DNA from: UBA2450 sp045226015
Lineage (GTDB): Bacteria; Bacillota_I; Bacilli_A; RFN20; CAG-826
Length of the DNA stretch: 64,000 bases
Assembly (NCBI GenBank): GCA_045226015.1
Contig: JBGVBY010000013.1
Location: forward strand, 186,001 to 250,000
Reading direction: 5' to 3'
Shown here: positions 25,615 through 33,559 of the stretch, one piece after another
Layout of the letters: every line of letters begins with the position of its first letter
Position numbering within the stretch: position 1 is the stretch's first letter
Notes under the pieces: model-generated
What the model was told of the DNA's origin: nothing
What the model saw: the letters and a program-made list of their open reading frames with translations, nothing else
Databases searched by the model: none
Translations under genes and position numbers: made by a program

Positions 25615-27951
25615 ATGGGTTCAAATCCATCATCCTTAACCTTGCCACTTCTTATCACAAAAGGAATGATTCTTTTCCCTCACAACCAAAGGTTGATTGA
25701 TGCGGGAAGAGATTTTTCCATTAATGCGATTAAAGTAAGTAGAGAAAAAGCAGATTCTTTAATCTTAATTACTTCTCAAAACAATTCTGATGTAGAAACA
25801 CCTACTGAAAATGACATTTTCTTAACCGGTGTTCTTGCTCGTATTGTTTCAGTCACTGAAAGAGATAAAAGAATCAGAGCAAGAGTTGAAGTAATTGATC
25901 GTGCTTCATTAAAAAATGTTGCCTTAGACGCTGAAGACAAATGTTTCACAAGTGAAGCAACATTATTAAATCCTATCGATGTTGACGATAAGAGCAGTGA
26001 AGCTGTCGTAAACGCGATTAATCACGAATTAGAGAAATATCCTTCAATTGTTTCTCGTTTACCAAAAAACATTATCAATTTATGCGCTGATAAGAATGCA
26101 GCTTTAGAACTATGCTATGCATTAGCAGGTCATTTTGAAGCTGCTTTAGAAACCAAACAAAAATTATTAGAGACCAATGACTTTATATTCTTAGCGGAAA
26201 CAGTCACTGGTTTTATCAGTGGAGAAAACACTAAGGAAGAAATCGAAAAGAATATTTCCGATAGTGTTAGAGAAAGCACTGAAAAATCTCAAAAAGAATA
26301 TTTCTTAAGAGAAAAACTCAAAGCCATTAAGAAAGAACTTGGCGAAGATGTCGGCGGAAACAATGATCCTGACCAAATTTTAGCTAAGTTAGATAAATTC
26401 CCTTACCCTGATAACATCAAAGCTAAGGTGAAGGCGGAAATTAAGAAATATGAGATGATGCCTCAAGGTTCCCTTGAAGCTGCTCTTATTCTTTCCTATT
26501 TAGATGTCATCATGTCAATCCCATGGTGGCAAAAAACAGAAGATAACAACGATTTAAAAAATGTCGAAGACATTTTAAATGAAGACCATTACGGTTTAGA
26601 GAATCCTAAAAAGAGAATTGTTGAATATTTAGCGGTTAAGAAATTAACCGGTAATTTAAAGAGTCCTATTTTGTGTTTCTACGGACCTCCGGGAACAGGC
26701 AAAACCTCCTTAGGAAAAAGTATTGCAAGAGCGTTAGGAAGAAAATTCTTCAAATGCTCCTTAGGTGGTATTTCTGATGAAGCAGAAATTAGAGGGCACA
26801 GAAGAACTTATGTTGGCTCTTTACCAGGTAGAATCATTCAAGGGATGAGAAAAGCCGGTGTTAGTAACCCTGTTTTCCTTCTCGACGAAGTCGATAAACT
26901 CGCTAGCTCTTATAAAGGAGATCCAGCAAGCGCTCTTCTTGAAGTTCTTGATCCTGAACAAAACTTCATGTTTAACGACAATTATGTTGAAGAACCATAC
27001 GACTTAAGTGATGTTTTATTCATCTGTACTGCAAACTATTTAGAGAACATTCCAGGACCTCTTAGAGATCGTTTGGAATTAATCCAACTTAATAGTTACA
27101 CTGAGATTGAAAAGAAACATATCGCTTTTGAACACTTAATCAAAAAACAAATCGAACTCAATGGATTAAAAGAAGAAAATGTTTCATTTAGTGAAAAGGC
27201 TATTGAATACATCCTCCATTACTACACTAGAGAAGCTGGTGTCCGTGACTTAGAAAGAAAGATTGCGTCTTGCTTAAGAAAAGTCGCAGTGGCGATTGTT
27301 AAAGATCCTAGCATTACTCATATCGATATTGATGAAAAGAAGGTTAGAGAATACTTAGGTGTTGAAATCTTTGATTACTCTAAAAAAGAGAAAGCTAAAC
27401 AAGTCGGAGTTATTACTGGACTTGCTTATACTGAGTACGGCGGAGATATTCTTCCAATCGAAGTTACCTATTTTAAAGGTAAAGGTGGACTCATTTTAAC
27501 TGGTAAGTTAGGTGATGTCATGAAAGAGAGCGCAACTATCGCTCTTGACTATGTCAAGGCAAACGCTAAAAAGTACAAGATTGATCCTAATTTATTCTTA
27601 GAAAACGATATCCATGTTCACGTACCAGAAGGAGCAGTTCCTAAAGATGGACCATCTGCTGGAGTGGCGATGACTTTAGCGATTATTTCCGCTTTAAGCA
27701 AGACTCCTGTTTCTCCTGATATTGCCTTAACTGGTGAAGTTACTCTTAGGGGTAATGCATTAGCAATAGGTGGGTTAAGAGAAAAATCTCTTGCCGCTAC
27801 TAGAAGTGGCATCAAAATGATCATCGTTCCTAAAGAAAACAAAAAGGACGTTGATGAACTTCCAAAAGAAGTCAAAAAAGCACTTAAGATCAACTACATG
27901 AGTAGTGTTGATGACGCTTATAAAATCGTATTTGGAGAACTTAATGATTAA
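25615..27951 (+). CDS. lon: ATP-dependent protease Lon
   Basis: A 778-residue AAA+ serine protease. The N-terminal substrate domain (1-200) starts LPLLITKGMILFPHNQ. The ATPase has Walker A GPPGTGKTS (about 356-364) and Walker B FLLDEVDKLASSYKGDPASALLEVLDP. The protease domain has the catalytic dyad Ser681 (KDGPSAG) and Lys724 (REKSLAA). It degrades misfolded and regulatory proteins. AAAGGAGGT is a near-perfect ribosome site. The last 8 bp overlap the start of the engB gene. Confidence 0.98.
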   Translation: MGSNPSSLTLPLLITKGMILFPHNQRLIDAGRDFSINAIKVSREKADSLILITSQNNSDVETPTENDIFLTGVLARIVSVTERDKRIRARVEVIDRASLKNVALDAEDKCFTSEATLLNPIDVDDKSSEAVVNAINHELEKYPSIVSRLPKNIINLCADKNAALELCYALAGHFEAALETKQKLLETNDFIFLAETVTGFISGENTKEEIEKNISDSVRESTEKSQKEYFLREKLKAIKKELGEDVGGNNDPDQILAKLDKFPYPDNIKAKVKAEIKKYEMMPQGSLEAALILSYLDVIMSIPWWQKTEDNNDLKNVEDILNEDHYGLENPKKRIVEYLAVKKLTGNLKSPILCFYGPPGTGKTSLGKSIARALGRKFFKCSLGGISDEAEIRGHRRTYVGSLPGRIIQGMRKAGVSNPVFLLDEVDKLASSYKGDPASALLEVLDPEQNFMFNDNYVEEPYDLSDVLFICTANYLENIPGPLRDRLELIQLNSYTEIEKKHIAFEHLIKKQIELNGLKEENVSFSEKAIEYILHYYTREAGVRDLERKIASCLRKVAVAIVKDPSITHIDIDEKKVREYLGVEIFDYSKKEKAKQVGVITGLAYTEYGGDILPIEVTYFKGKGGLILTGKLGDVMKESATIALDYVKANAKKYKIDPNLFLENDIHVHVPEGAVPKDGPSAGVAMTLAIISALSKTPVSPDIALTGEVTLRGNALAIGGLREKSLAATRSGIKMIIVPKENKKDVDELPKEVKKALKINYMSSVDDAYKIVFGELND

Positions 27952-28516
27952 TTTCTCAAACACCACATTTGTAAAAAGTGCCCCTTGTTTGAAACAAGCA
28001 CCTCAGGGAATGTTTCCTGAGGTTTTGCTTGTGGGAAAATCAAATGTTGGTAAATCTTCTCTTATCAACTCGCTTTGTAATAAAAAGGCATTAGCCTTTA
28101 CAAGTAGTAAACCAGGCCATACAAGACTACTTAACTACTACAATGTTGATGACAAACTCTATTTAGTGGACGCTCCAGGATATGGATACGCTAAAGGTGG
28201 GTTTGATCTCGACAAATTATTCGGTGAGATGATGGAAGATTATTTTAATAATGCCTCTAGACTAAAAATGGTGGTCCTTCTTCTTGATTCTAGAAGAGAA
28301 CTATCCGAAGATGATTTAGACATTATTAATTATTTAAATAATAAAAAGATTAAATATGTCATCTGTTTCACTAAGGTTGACAAGATTAATCAAAGTGAAA
28401 AGCATCATTTGTTAACTGTGGTAAAAAGTAATGAGATTAACGAAAAGAATATTGTCTTTACATCTACCTTAAAACCACGTACTTTTGATGCCTTAAGAAA
28501 TATTTTACAAAGTTAA
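27944..28516 (+). CDS. engB: Ribosome biogenesis GTPase YsxC/EngB
   Basis: A 190-residue GTPase with G1 GKSNVGKSS, G3 DAPGYGYAKGG, G4 TKVDK and G5 TSTLK. EngB assists late 50S subunit assembly. The start is placed at 27944 (ATG within AATGATTAA), overlapping the lon stop by 8 bp with GGAG just upstream; this makes the N-terminus MINFSNTTFVKSAP, as in family members. lon-ysxC order is also seen in Bacillus. The unit runs to the promoter of the T-box. Confidence 0.95.
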   Translation: MINFSNTTFVKSAPCLKQAPQGMFPEVLLVGKSNVGKSSLINSLCNKKALAFTSSKPGHTRLLNYYNVDDKLYLVDAPGYGYAKGGFDLDKLFGEMMEDYFNNASRLKMVVLLLDSRRELSEDDLDIINYLNNKKIKYVICFTKVDKINQSEKHHLLTVVKSNEINEKNIVFTSTLKPRTFDALRNILQS

Positions 28517-28532
28517 TTATTTAAAATATAAT
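28504..28532 (+). promoter_or_regulatory. Promoter of the T-box-valS unit
   Basis: TTTACA (28504-28509), 17-bp spacer and TATAAT (28527-28532) predict a start near 28539, just ahead of the leader RNA. The -35 box lies inside the end of engB. Confidence 0.75.
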
Positions 28533-28539
28533 TATCTCG

Positions 28540-28735
28540 TTCGTTGACATAGAGGAGTAACTAATCCCCTTATTTATAGAGAGTTAGAGATGGTGGAAGT
28601 CTAACAATAAGAATTAGTGAAGGTCGCTATTGAGAACTGATTCTAATAATTTAGAGAAATAAGTGCTAATAGGGAAATCTTATTAGAACTAAGGTGGTAC
28701 CACGCTAATCGCGTCCTTAGAATAAGGACGTTTTA
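28540..28735 (+). ncRNA. T-box riboswitch controlling valS
   Basis: The leader holds the diagnostic T-box AAGGTGGTACCACGC (28691-28705) that pairs with the uncharged tRNA acceptor end, preceded by stem I (GAGTTAGAGATGGTGG, AGTGAAGGTCGC). A GTC triplet at 28623-28625 is the likely valine specifier codon, though I placed it by eye. The terminator CGTCCTTA-GAA-TAAGGACG with Ts (28712-28735) is the off state. When valine tRNA is uncharged the antiterminator forms and valS is transcribed. Confidence 0.92.
28712..28735 (+). terminator. T-box regulated terminator
   Basis: Hairpin CGTCCTTA/TAAGGACG with GAA loop and T run; its 5' arm region is the partner competed for by the T-box antiterminator. 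Confidence 0.88.
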
Positions 28736-28755
28736 TTTTTATAGGAGGAACTTCT

Positions 28756-31350
28756 ATGCTAGAAAAAAGATATTCCCCACATGATGTGGAAAAAGGAAAA
28801 TATGAAAAATGGAAAGAAAGTGGTTATTTCACTGCTGGTGATAAAACCAAGAATCCTTTCTCCATGGTTATTCCTCCACCAAACGTTACCGGTAAATTAC
28901 ATTTAGGACACGCTTGGAACACCACAATTCAAGACATCATCGCTAGATATAAGAAAATGCAAGGTTATGATGTCCTTTGGCTTCCAGGAATGGATCACGC
29001 TGGTATTGCTACACAAGCTAAAGTCATGCAAAAACTTGTTTCCATGGGCATCGATGTCACAAAAATCAGCCGTGAAGAGTTTTTAAAGTATGCCTGGGAA
29101 TGGAAAAGTGAATACGCGAATAACATTCATGAACAATGGGCAAAAATGGGTTTAGCGTTAGATTATACTAGAGAAAGATTTACTTTAGACGAAGGTTTGA
29201 ACCTTGCAGTTAGAAAAGTATTCGTCGATTTATATAATAAAGGTCTTATTTATCAAGGTGAAAGAATCATCTCTTGGGATCCAGTTCAACAAACTGCGTT
29301 AAGTAACATCGAAGTCATTCACCAAGATGACGAAGGATATATGTATTACTTCAAATATCATATCGTTGGTAATGATGATTATTTAGAAGTTGCTACAACT
29401 CGTCCAGAAACAATGTTTGGTGACGTCTGTGTTTGTATTAATCCAAAAGATGAAAAATACGAAAAATATCACGGTAAAAATATCAAAGTTGTCAATCCTG
29501 CTAACGGAGAAGCGATTCCTTTAATCGAGGATGATTATGTTGAAATCGGTTTTGGTACTGGAGCGATGAAATGTACTCCTGCTCACGATCCAAACGACTT
29601 TGTTATTGGAAAAAAATATGGATTAGAAATGCCAATCATCTTTAATAAAGATGCAACAATGAATGAGAGGTGCGGAAAATATCAAGGATTAGACCGTTTT
29701 GTTTGCCGCGAAGAACTCATCAAAGACATCGAGAGTCGTGGAGATTTCATTAAGAAAGAAAAGATTGTTCACGCGGTTGGACATTCTCAAAGAAACAACT
29801 GTGTTGTCGAACCAATGTTATCAAAACAATGGTTTGTAAAGATGAAACCACTTGCTGATGCCGCGATTAAAAATCAACAAACCAAAGACAAGGTCAATTT
29901 TGTTCCAACTAGATTCGAACACACCTTCTTACAATGGATGAATAACATTGAAGACTGGTGCATTTCTCGTCAATTATGGTGGGGTCATAGAATCCCAGCT
30001 TATTACCATAAGGTAACTGGCGAAGTAATCGTCTCAATGGATCCACCTAAAGATATTGAAAATTACGAGCAAGACACCGATGTCTTAGATACATGGTTCA
30101 GTAGTGGCCTATGGCCATTCTCAACTTTAGGTTGGCCAAGCAACACTGATGACTTAAATAGATACTTCCCAACAAGTTGTTTAGTAACTGCCTACGACAT
30201 CATTTTCTTCTGGGTTAGTAGAATGATTTTCCAATCTTTGAATGTCACTAATAAATCTCCATTTAACGATGTGGCAATTCATGGATTAGTTAGAGATGAA
30301 TTAGGAAGAAAAATGTCTAAGAGTTTAGGTAATGGAGTTGACCCAATTGAAGTTATTGATCAATATGGTGTTGACGCTTTACGTTATTTCTTAACCACTA
30401 ATAGCACTCCAGGACAAGACATGAGATATAGCGAAGAAAAAGTCCAAAGTAGTGCGAATTATTTAAACAAAATCTGGAACTCTGCTCGATATGTTTTAAG
30501 TACAATTGATGACGCATTTAAAGAAGTGCAATTAGATAAATCTAATTTGTCTTCACTAGACAAGTGGCTTCTTAATAGGTTAATACTCACCATTAAAAAT
30601 GTAACCTCTAACATGGAGAAGTATGATTTTAACGCTGCAAGTAACCACTTATATAACTTTGTTTACGACGACTTCTGTTCTCAATATTTAGAGATGAGTA
30701 AGGTTAAGCTTAATGGAAATGACTTAAACGCTAAAAATGTCACGCGTACAGTCCTTTTAAAGGCCTTAAAAGCGATTATTCTATTAATCTATCCATACAC
30801 TCCATTTATCGCTGAAGAATTATATCAAAATTTACCATCACACTTAGAAAGTGTCATGCTTGAATCTTATCCAAAAGTTGAAAAGCAATATTTAGATAAA
30901 TCTCAAGACGATGAAATGGATTTACTCTTCTCTATGATTAAAGAGGTGAGAAATTACAAAATCATTAATCAATTATCTCCAAGCGCACCTTTAGGAATAT
31001 CAATTTCATTAAAGATTATAGTCAGCGATGATTTCCTACCATTGTTAAATAGATTCACCTTCTCTCAAGTTGAAGTTAAAGATGACTTAACAAGTTTAAG
31101 AGGAGAATTATATTCCTATAACTATGGTGAACTCATTATCACTAGTGGGGTTGATAAAGAAGAAATCAAAAAGAAGCTTCTAAAGGACATTGAATTTGAA
31201 AAGAGTGAGATAGAAAGATCAACTAGAATGCTCTCAAATCCAAACTTCATCGCTAAGGCTCCTCAAGAAAAAATAGAGACCGAAAAATCGAAGTTAGCCC
31301 TTCATGAGGCAAATCTAAAAGCCTTAGAAGAAAAAATTTCAAAAATTTAA
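28756..31350 (+). CDS. valS: Valyl-tRNA synthetase
   Basis: An 864-residue class I synthetase that charges tRNA(Val). Signatures: HIGH-type HLGH in PPPNVTGKLHLGHAW (about 38-52), the editing domain ATTRPETMFGD, WCISRQLWWGHRIPAY, and KMSKSLGNG. The C-terminal coiled coil that contacts tRNA starts near residue 800. Length and order are standard. ATAGGAGGA precedes the ATG. Regulation is by the upstream T-box. It is closed by its own terminator. Confidence 0.98.
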   Translation: MLEKRYSPHDVEKGKYEKWKESGYFTAGDKTKNPFSMVIPPPNVTGKLHLGHAWNTTIQDIIARYKKMQGYDVLWLPGMDHAGIATQAKVMQKLVSMGIDVTKISREEFLKYAWEWKSEYANNIHEQWAKMGLALDYTRERFTLDEGLNLAVRKVFVDLYNKGLIYQGERIISWDPVQQTALSNIEVIHQDDEGYMYYFKYHIVGNDDYLEVATTRPETMFGDVCVCINPKDEKYEKYHGKNIKVVNPANGEAIPLIEDDYVEIGFGTGAMKCTPAHDPNDFVIGKKYGLEMPIIFNKDATMNERCGKYQGLDRFVCREELIKDIESRGDFIKKEKIVHAVGHSQRNNCVVEPMLSKQWFVKMKPLADAAIKNQQTKDKVNFVPTRFEHTFLQWMNNIEDWCISRQLWWGHRIPAYYHKVTGEVIVSMDPPKDIENYEQDTDVLDTWFSSGLWPFSTLGWPSNTDDLNRYFPTSCLVTAYDIIFFWVSRMIFQSLNVTNKSPFNDVAIHGLVRDELGRKMSKSLGNGVDPIEVIDQYGVDALRYFLTTNSTPGQDMRYSEEKVQSSANYLNKIWNSARYVLSTIDDAFKEVQLDKSNLSSLDKWLLNRLILTIKNVTSNMEKYDFNAASNHLYNFVYDDFCSQYLEMSKVKLNGNDLNAKNVTRTVLLKALKAIILLIYPYTPFIAEELYQNLPSHLESVMLESYPKVEKQYLDKSQDDEMDLLFSMIKEVRNYKIINQLSPSAPLGISISLKIIVSDDFLPLLNRFTFSQVEVKDDLTSLRGELYSYNYGELIITSGVDKEEIKKKLLKDIEFEKSEIERSTRMLSNPNFIAKAPQEKIETEKSKLALHEANLKALEEKISKI

Positions 31351-31374
31351 GACCCTTTGGGTCTTTTCTTTTTT
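31349..31374 (+). terminator. Rho-independent terminator after valS
   Basis: AAGACCC-TTT-GGGTCTT hairpin followed by a T-rich tract that begins within the stop codon region. Confidence 0.88.
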
Positions 31375-31435
31375 TCAGAAAAAAAGTTAAAATTTTTAGA
31401 CAAAAAAATCGAAAAAACCGCCTATTAAAATAGTG

Positions 31436-31543
31436 AGGGGCAAAAATTCAGGCATAATCATATTCCCTTATAATCATCATCCATTTTTCAAAATCTTTCC
31501 CTAATCATTTCATCTCAATAATGTTCCTGAGTTCTTTGCCCCT
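31436..31543 (+). ncRNA. Long-stem leader RNA upstream of small membrane peptide
   Basis: AGGGGCAAA (31436-31444) pairs with TTTGCCCCT (31535-31543), and AATTCAGG (31445-31452) pairs with CCTGAGTT (31526-31533, one G-U); CAT/ATG may add three more pairs. The resulting 17-bp stem closes a C/U-rich loop of about 70 nt with three copies of TAATCAT. A TAAAAT box (31426-31431) would start the RNA at the foot of the stem, and the AGGAGG ribosome site begins one base after it. I do not recognise a known Rfam class. It may be a regulatory 5' UTR. Confidence 0.5.
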
Positions 31544-31557
31544 AGGAGGTTTAATCT

Positions 31558-31737
31558 ATGAAGTATGAAGTTATGTCACGCGAAGAATTATCTAATGAAG
31601 TTAGTTCTGCAATTACTTTAACCGCGGTTATGGCGGTCTTAGCAGCTGCAGTTGTAGCAGTAGTTGTCTATAAGATCTTTGTATCAAAGAAAGGGACAAC
31701 ATCTATTCCAGGAGGATGGAAATTCACTTGGAACTAA
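31558..31737 (+). CDS. Small single-helix membrane peptide
   Basis: A 59-residue frame behind a strong AGGAGG site 8 bp upstream. It has a polar, acidic N-terminus (MKYEVMSREELSNEVSSA), one alanine/valine-rich transmembrane helix (about 18-41), a basic SKKG step, and a C-terminal tail IPGGWKFTWN. No family recognised. Features that resemble a peptide precursor (EEL...E leader-like start, GG near the end) are not enough to call it a bacteriocin. Its tail codons contain the GGAGG that serves radC, so the two genes are overlapped and probably coupled. Confidence 0.6.
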   Translation: MKYEVMSREELSNEVSSAITLTAVMAVLAAAVVAVVVYKIFVSKKGTTSIPGGWKFTWN

Positions 31738-32414
31738 CAAGTAGTACAATCAAAAATTTGCCAAAATTAGATCGTCCAAGAGAAAAGGCTTTAAGATATG
31801 GAGTTTCTAAATTAAGTGACGCGGAATTATTAGCGGTCCTTATAGCAAAAGGTTATAAAGGCGTAAGCGCGCTAGAACTCGCAACTACACTTATTTGTAA
31901 ATTTAACGGCTTGCATAATTTATCAAAAGTAACGAACAAAGAATTAGAAAAGATTAAGGGATTAAAGGAAGCTAAATCACTGAATCTGACCGTTGCTTTT
32001 GAAATTCATAATCGCCTTTTAATCAAAGCTCAAGAAGAAGAGGAACAAGTAGCGACATCTGAGTATTTGTATAACAAATATAAAGACCAATTGCTTAGAA
32101 GTAATCAGGAAAATTTAATTTTGATTATGCTTAATTCCAAAGGGAAAATCATCCACGAAAAAGTGATGTACATTGGAACAGAAAACAACATCATTTTTTC
32201 TTATCACGACATTTGGAGAGAACTCTTAAATTACCACGCAAAAAGTTTTTATCTCATACATTCTCATCCAGGGAATAGTAGTGAACCGAGTTATCGAGAC
32301 AAAGTTTTCACAAGCGAACTGTTTATTGAAAGTAACCGCATCAACATCCCAATGGTAGATCACCTTATCATTGGAGAAAATGGTTATTACTCTTTTCATA
32401 AATTGAAAAAATGA
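31716..32414 (+). CDS. radC: RadC-like JAB/MPN domain protein
   Basis: A 232-residue protein. The N-terminal UPF0758 domain has DRPREKALRYGVSKLSDAELLAVLIAKGYKG and a helix-hairpin-helix-like region. The C-terminal JAB domain (about 110-232) carries the metal-binding HSHPGNSSEPSYRD (HxHPx7SxxD). The function is unsettled; the old DNA-repair assignment is doubtful. The ATG at 31716 directly abuts GGAGG, which is too close. An in-frame TTG at 31728, 12 bp from GGAGG, may be the real start. The gene overlaps the small membrane peptide gene by 22 bp (or 10 bp). Confidence 0.88.
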   Translation: MEIHLELTSSTIKNLPKLDRPREKALRYGVSKLSDAELLAVLIAKGYKGVSALELATTLICKFNGLHNLSKVTNKELEKIKGLKEAKSLNLTVAFEIHNRLLIKAQEEEEQVATSEYLYNKYKDQLLRSNQENLILIMLNSKGKIIHEKVMYIGTENNIIFSYHDIWRELLNYHAKSFYLIHSHPGNSSEPSYRDKVFTSELFIESNRINIPMVDHLIIGENGYYSFHKLKK

Positions 32415-32424
32415 AATTTCATTA

Positions 32425-32454
32425 TTGTTTTAACTTATAAAGTTATGGTATTAT
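32425..32454 (+). promoter_or_regulatory. Promoter of the rplU operon
   Basis: TTGTTT (32425-32430), 18-bp spacer and TATTAT (32449-32454), directly upstream of the folded L21 leader. Confidence 0.5.
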
Positions 32455-32460
32455 TACATA

Positions 32461-32545
32461 CGTTGTCGCCTCACTAGCTACAACCGCATAGAAAAGGTTT
32501 TATAAAAACCTTAGGTTACCTTAATAGCGAGTCCTTAGTGAATTT
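32461..32545 (+). ncRNA. Probable ribosomal protein L21 leader
   Basis: The rplU 5' UTR folds into a hairpin GTTGT/ACAAC (32462-32466 with 32480-32484) and a second hairpin AAGGTTTT/AAAACCTT (about 32494-32512). A long-range pairing TCACTA/TAGTGA (32471-32476 with 32536-32541) is also possible. Position and pairing pattern fit the Rfam L21 leader that lets L21 repress its own operon in Firmicutes. The match is from memory of the class, not from a covariance search. Confidence 0.65.
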
Positions 32546-32564
32546 TCAAAGAAGGAGGGACATT

Positions 32565-32873
32565 ATGTACGCAATCATTGAAACTGGTGGTAAACAAATC
32601 CGCGTTGAAGTTGGTGCTAAAATTTTCGTTGAAAAATTAGACGCCAAAGTCGGCGAATCTGTTACTCTAGACAAAGTACTTCTCGTTTGCGATAAGAAAG
32701 CAAAAGTTGGCACCCCATATGTTGAAGGAGCTAACGTTGTTGCGAAAGTTGAAAAACAAGGCAAGTCCAAAAAGATTCGTGTTTTCACTTATAAGAACAA
32801 GGCTAACGAAAGACGCACTTTAGGTCATCGTCAACCATACACATGCTTATTAATTGAAAGCATCAACGCTTAA
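32565..32873 (+). CDS. rplU: 50S ribosomal protein L21
   Basis: A 102-residue protein beginning MYAIIETGGKQIRVEVG, the usual L21 start, and containing VGTPYVEGANVVAKVEKQGKSKKIRVFTYKNKANERRTLGHRQPYT. It contacts 23S rRNA domain VI. The start at 32565 has AAGGAGGG 8 bp upstream; an in-frame codon at 32538 has none. It leads the rplU-prp-rpmA operon, conserved in Firmicutes, and is preceded by a probable autoregulatory leader. Confidence 0.98.
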   Translation: MYAIIETGGKQIRVEVGAKIFVEKLDAKVGESVTLDKVLLVCDKKAKVGTPYVEGANVVAKVEKQGKSKKIRVFTYKNKANERRTLGHRQPYTCLLIESINA

Positions 32874-32879
32874 TTAACG

Positions 32880-33188
32880 ATGATCAAAATTGTTATTAAA
32901 AGGGACGTAAGCTCACAAAAAATCATTCAAATAGAGGTTAAAGGTCACGCTAATAGCGATGAATACGGCAAAGACTTAGTCTGTGCCGCAGTATCATCCG
33001 TTATTACCGGAGGCATGAATGCTTTACTCGATAAGGATTATGACTTCAAATTAGATGAAGGACATGCCTACATCAAAGCGCTCGATATACCAAGTGATTA
33101 TGACTCAGTTGTCTTAAAGACAATCGAGGTTCAATTAAAAACAATTGAAGAGAGTGATCCAAAATACGTCCGAATCGAAAATTTATAA
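32880..33188 (+). CDS. prp: Ribosomal-processing cysteine protease Prp
   Basis: A 102-residue protein with the Prp signature: catalytic His23 in VKGHANSDEYGKD and Cys35 in LVCAAVSSVITGGMNAL. In Staphylococcus aureus Prp trims the N-terminal extension from L27, which is essential. The L27 encoded next carries just such an extension, so enzyme and substrate are adjacent. It starts 6 bp after rplU with little ribosome site, suggesting translational coupling. Confidence 0.95.
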   Translation: MIKIVIKRDVSSQKIIQIEVKGHANSDEYGKDLVCAAVSSVITGGMNALLDKDYDFKLDEGHAYIKALDIPSDYDSVVLKTIEVQLKTIEESDPKYVRIENL

Positions 33189-33206
33189 GAAAGGATGAAT
33201 CACATT

Positions 33207-33491
33207 ATGATGTTTAAACTTAATTTACAACTCTTCGCTTCTAAAAAAGGTGTCGGTTCTACTAAAAACGGACGTGATTCCGCTGGTCGTAGGTTAGGTG
33301 CTAAAGTAGCAGATGGACAATGGTGCCATGCTGGTAGCATCATCTATAGACAAAGAGGTACACGCATCTATCCAGGTGAAAATACCAAGAAAGGTAAAGA
33401 CGATACAATCTTTGCTACAGTAAACGGTGTCGTCAAATACGAACGTTTAGGCAAAGACCGCAAACAAGTTAGAGTTATTGCTGACAAATAG
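33207..33491 (+). CDS. rpmA: 50S ribosomal protein L27 with cleavable N-terminal extension
   Basis: About 94 residues. The N-terminus FKLNLQLFASKKGVGSTKNGRDSAGRRLG contains the Prp-cleaved extension (cut expected just before ASKKG), found in Firmicutes and absent in E. coli. The mature N-terminus reaches the peptidyl transferase centre. Possible starts are 33195, 33207 and 33210; AAAGGA at 33190-33195 makes 33207 or 33210 best placed. A terminator follows. Confidence 0.97.
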   Translation: MMFKLNLQLFASKKGVGSTKNGRDSAGRRLGAKVADGQWCHAGSIIYRQRGTRIYPGENTKKGKDDTIFATVNGVVKYERLGKDRKQVRVIADK

Positions 33492-33508
33492 TTCAGAAAT
33501 CGATAATT

Positions 33509-33532
33509 AGACCACATTATTGTGGTCTTTTT
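33509..33532 (+). terminator. Rho-independent terminator after rpmA
   Basis: AGACCACA-TTAT-TGTGGTCT perfect hairpin followed by Ts. Confidence 0.93.
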
Positions 33533-33559
33533 ATTATATTTTTTATATAATACTTGTGT

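Noticed and set aside
31558..31737. Bacteriocin precursor
   Set aside because: The leader-like start and GG are suggestive, but no processing transporter, immunity or modification gene is adjacent.
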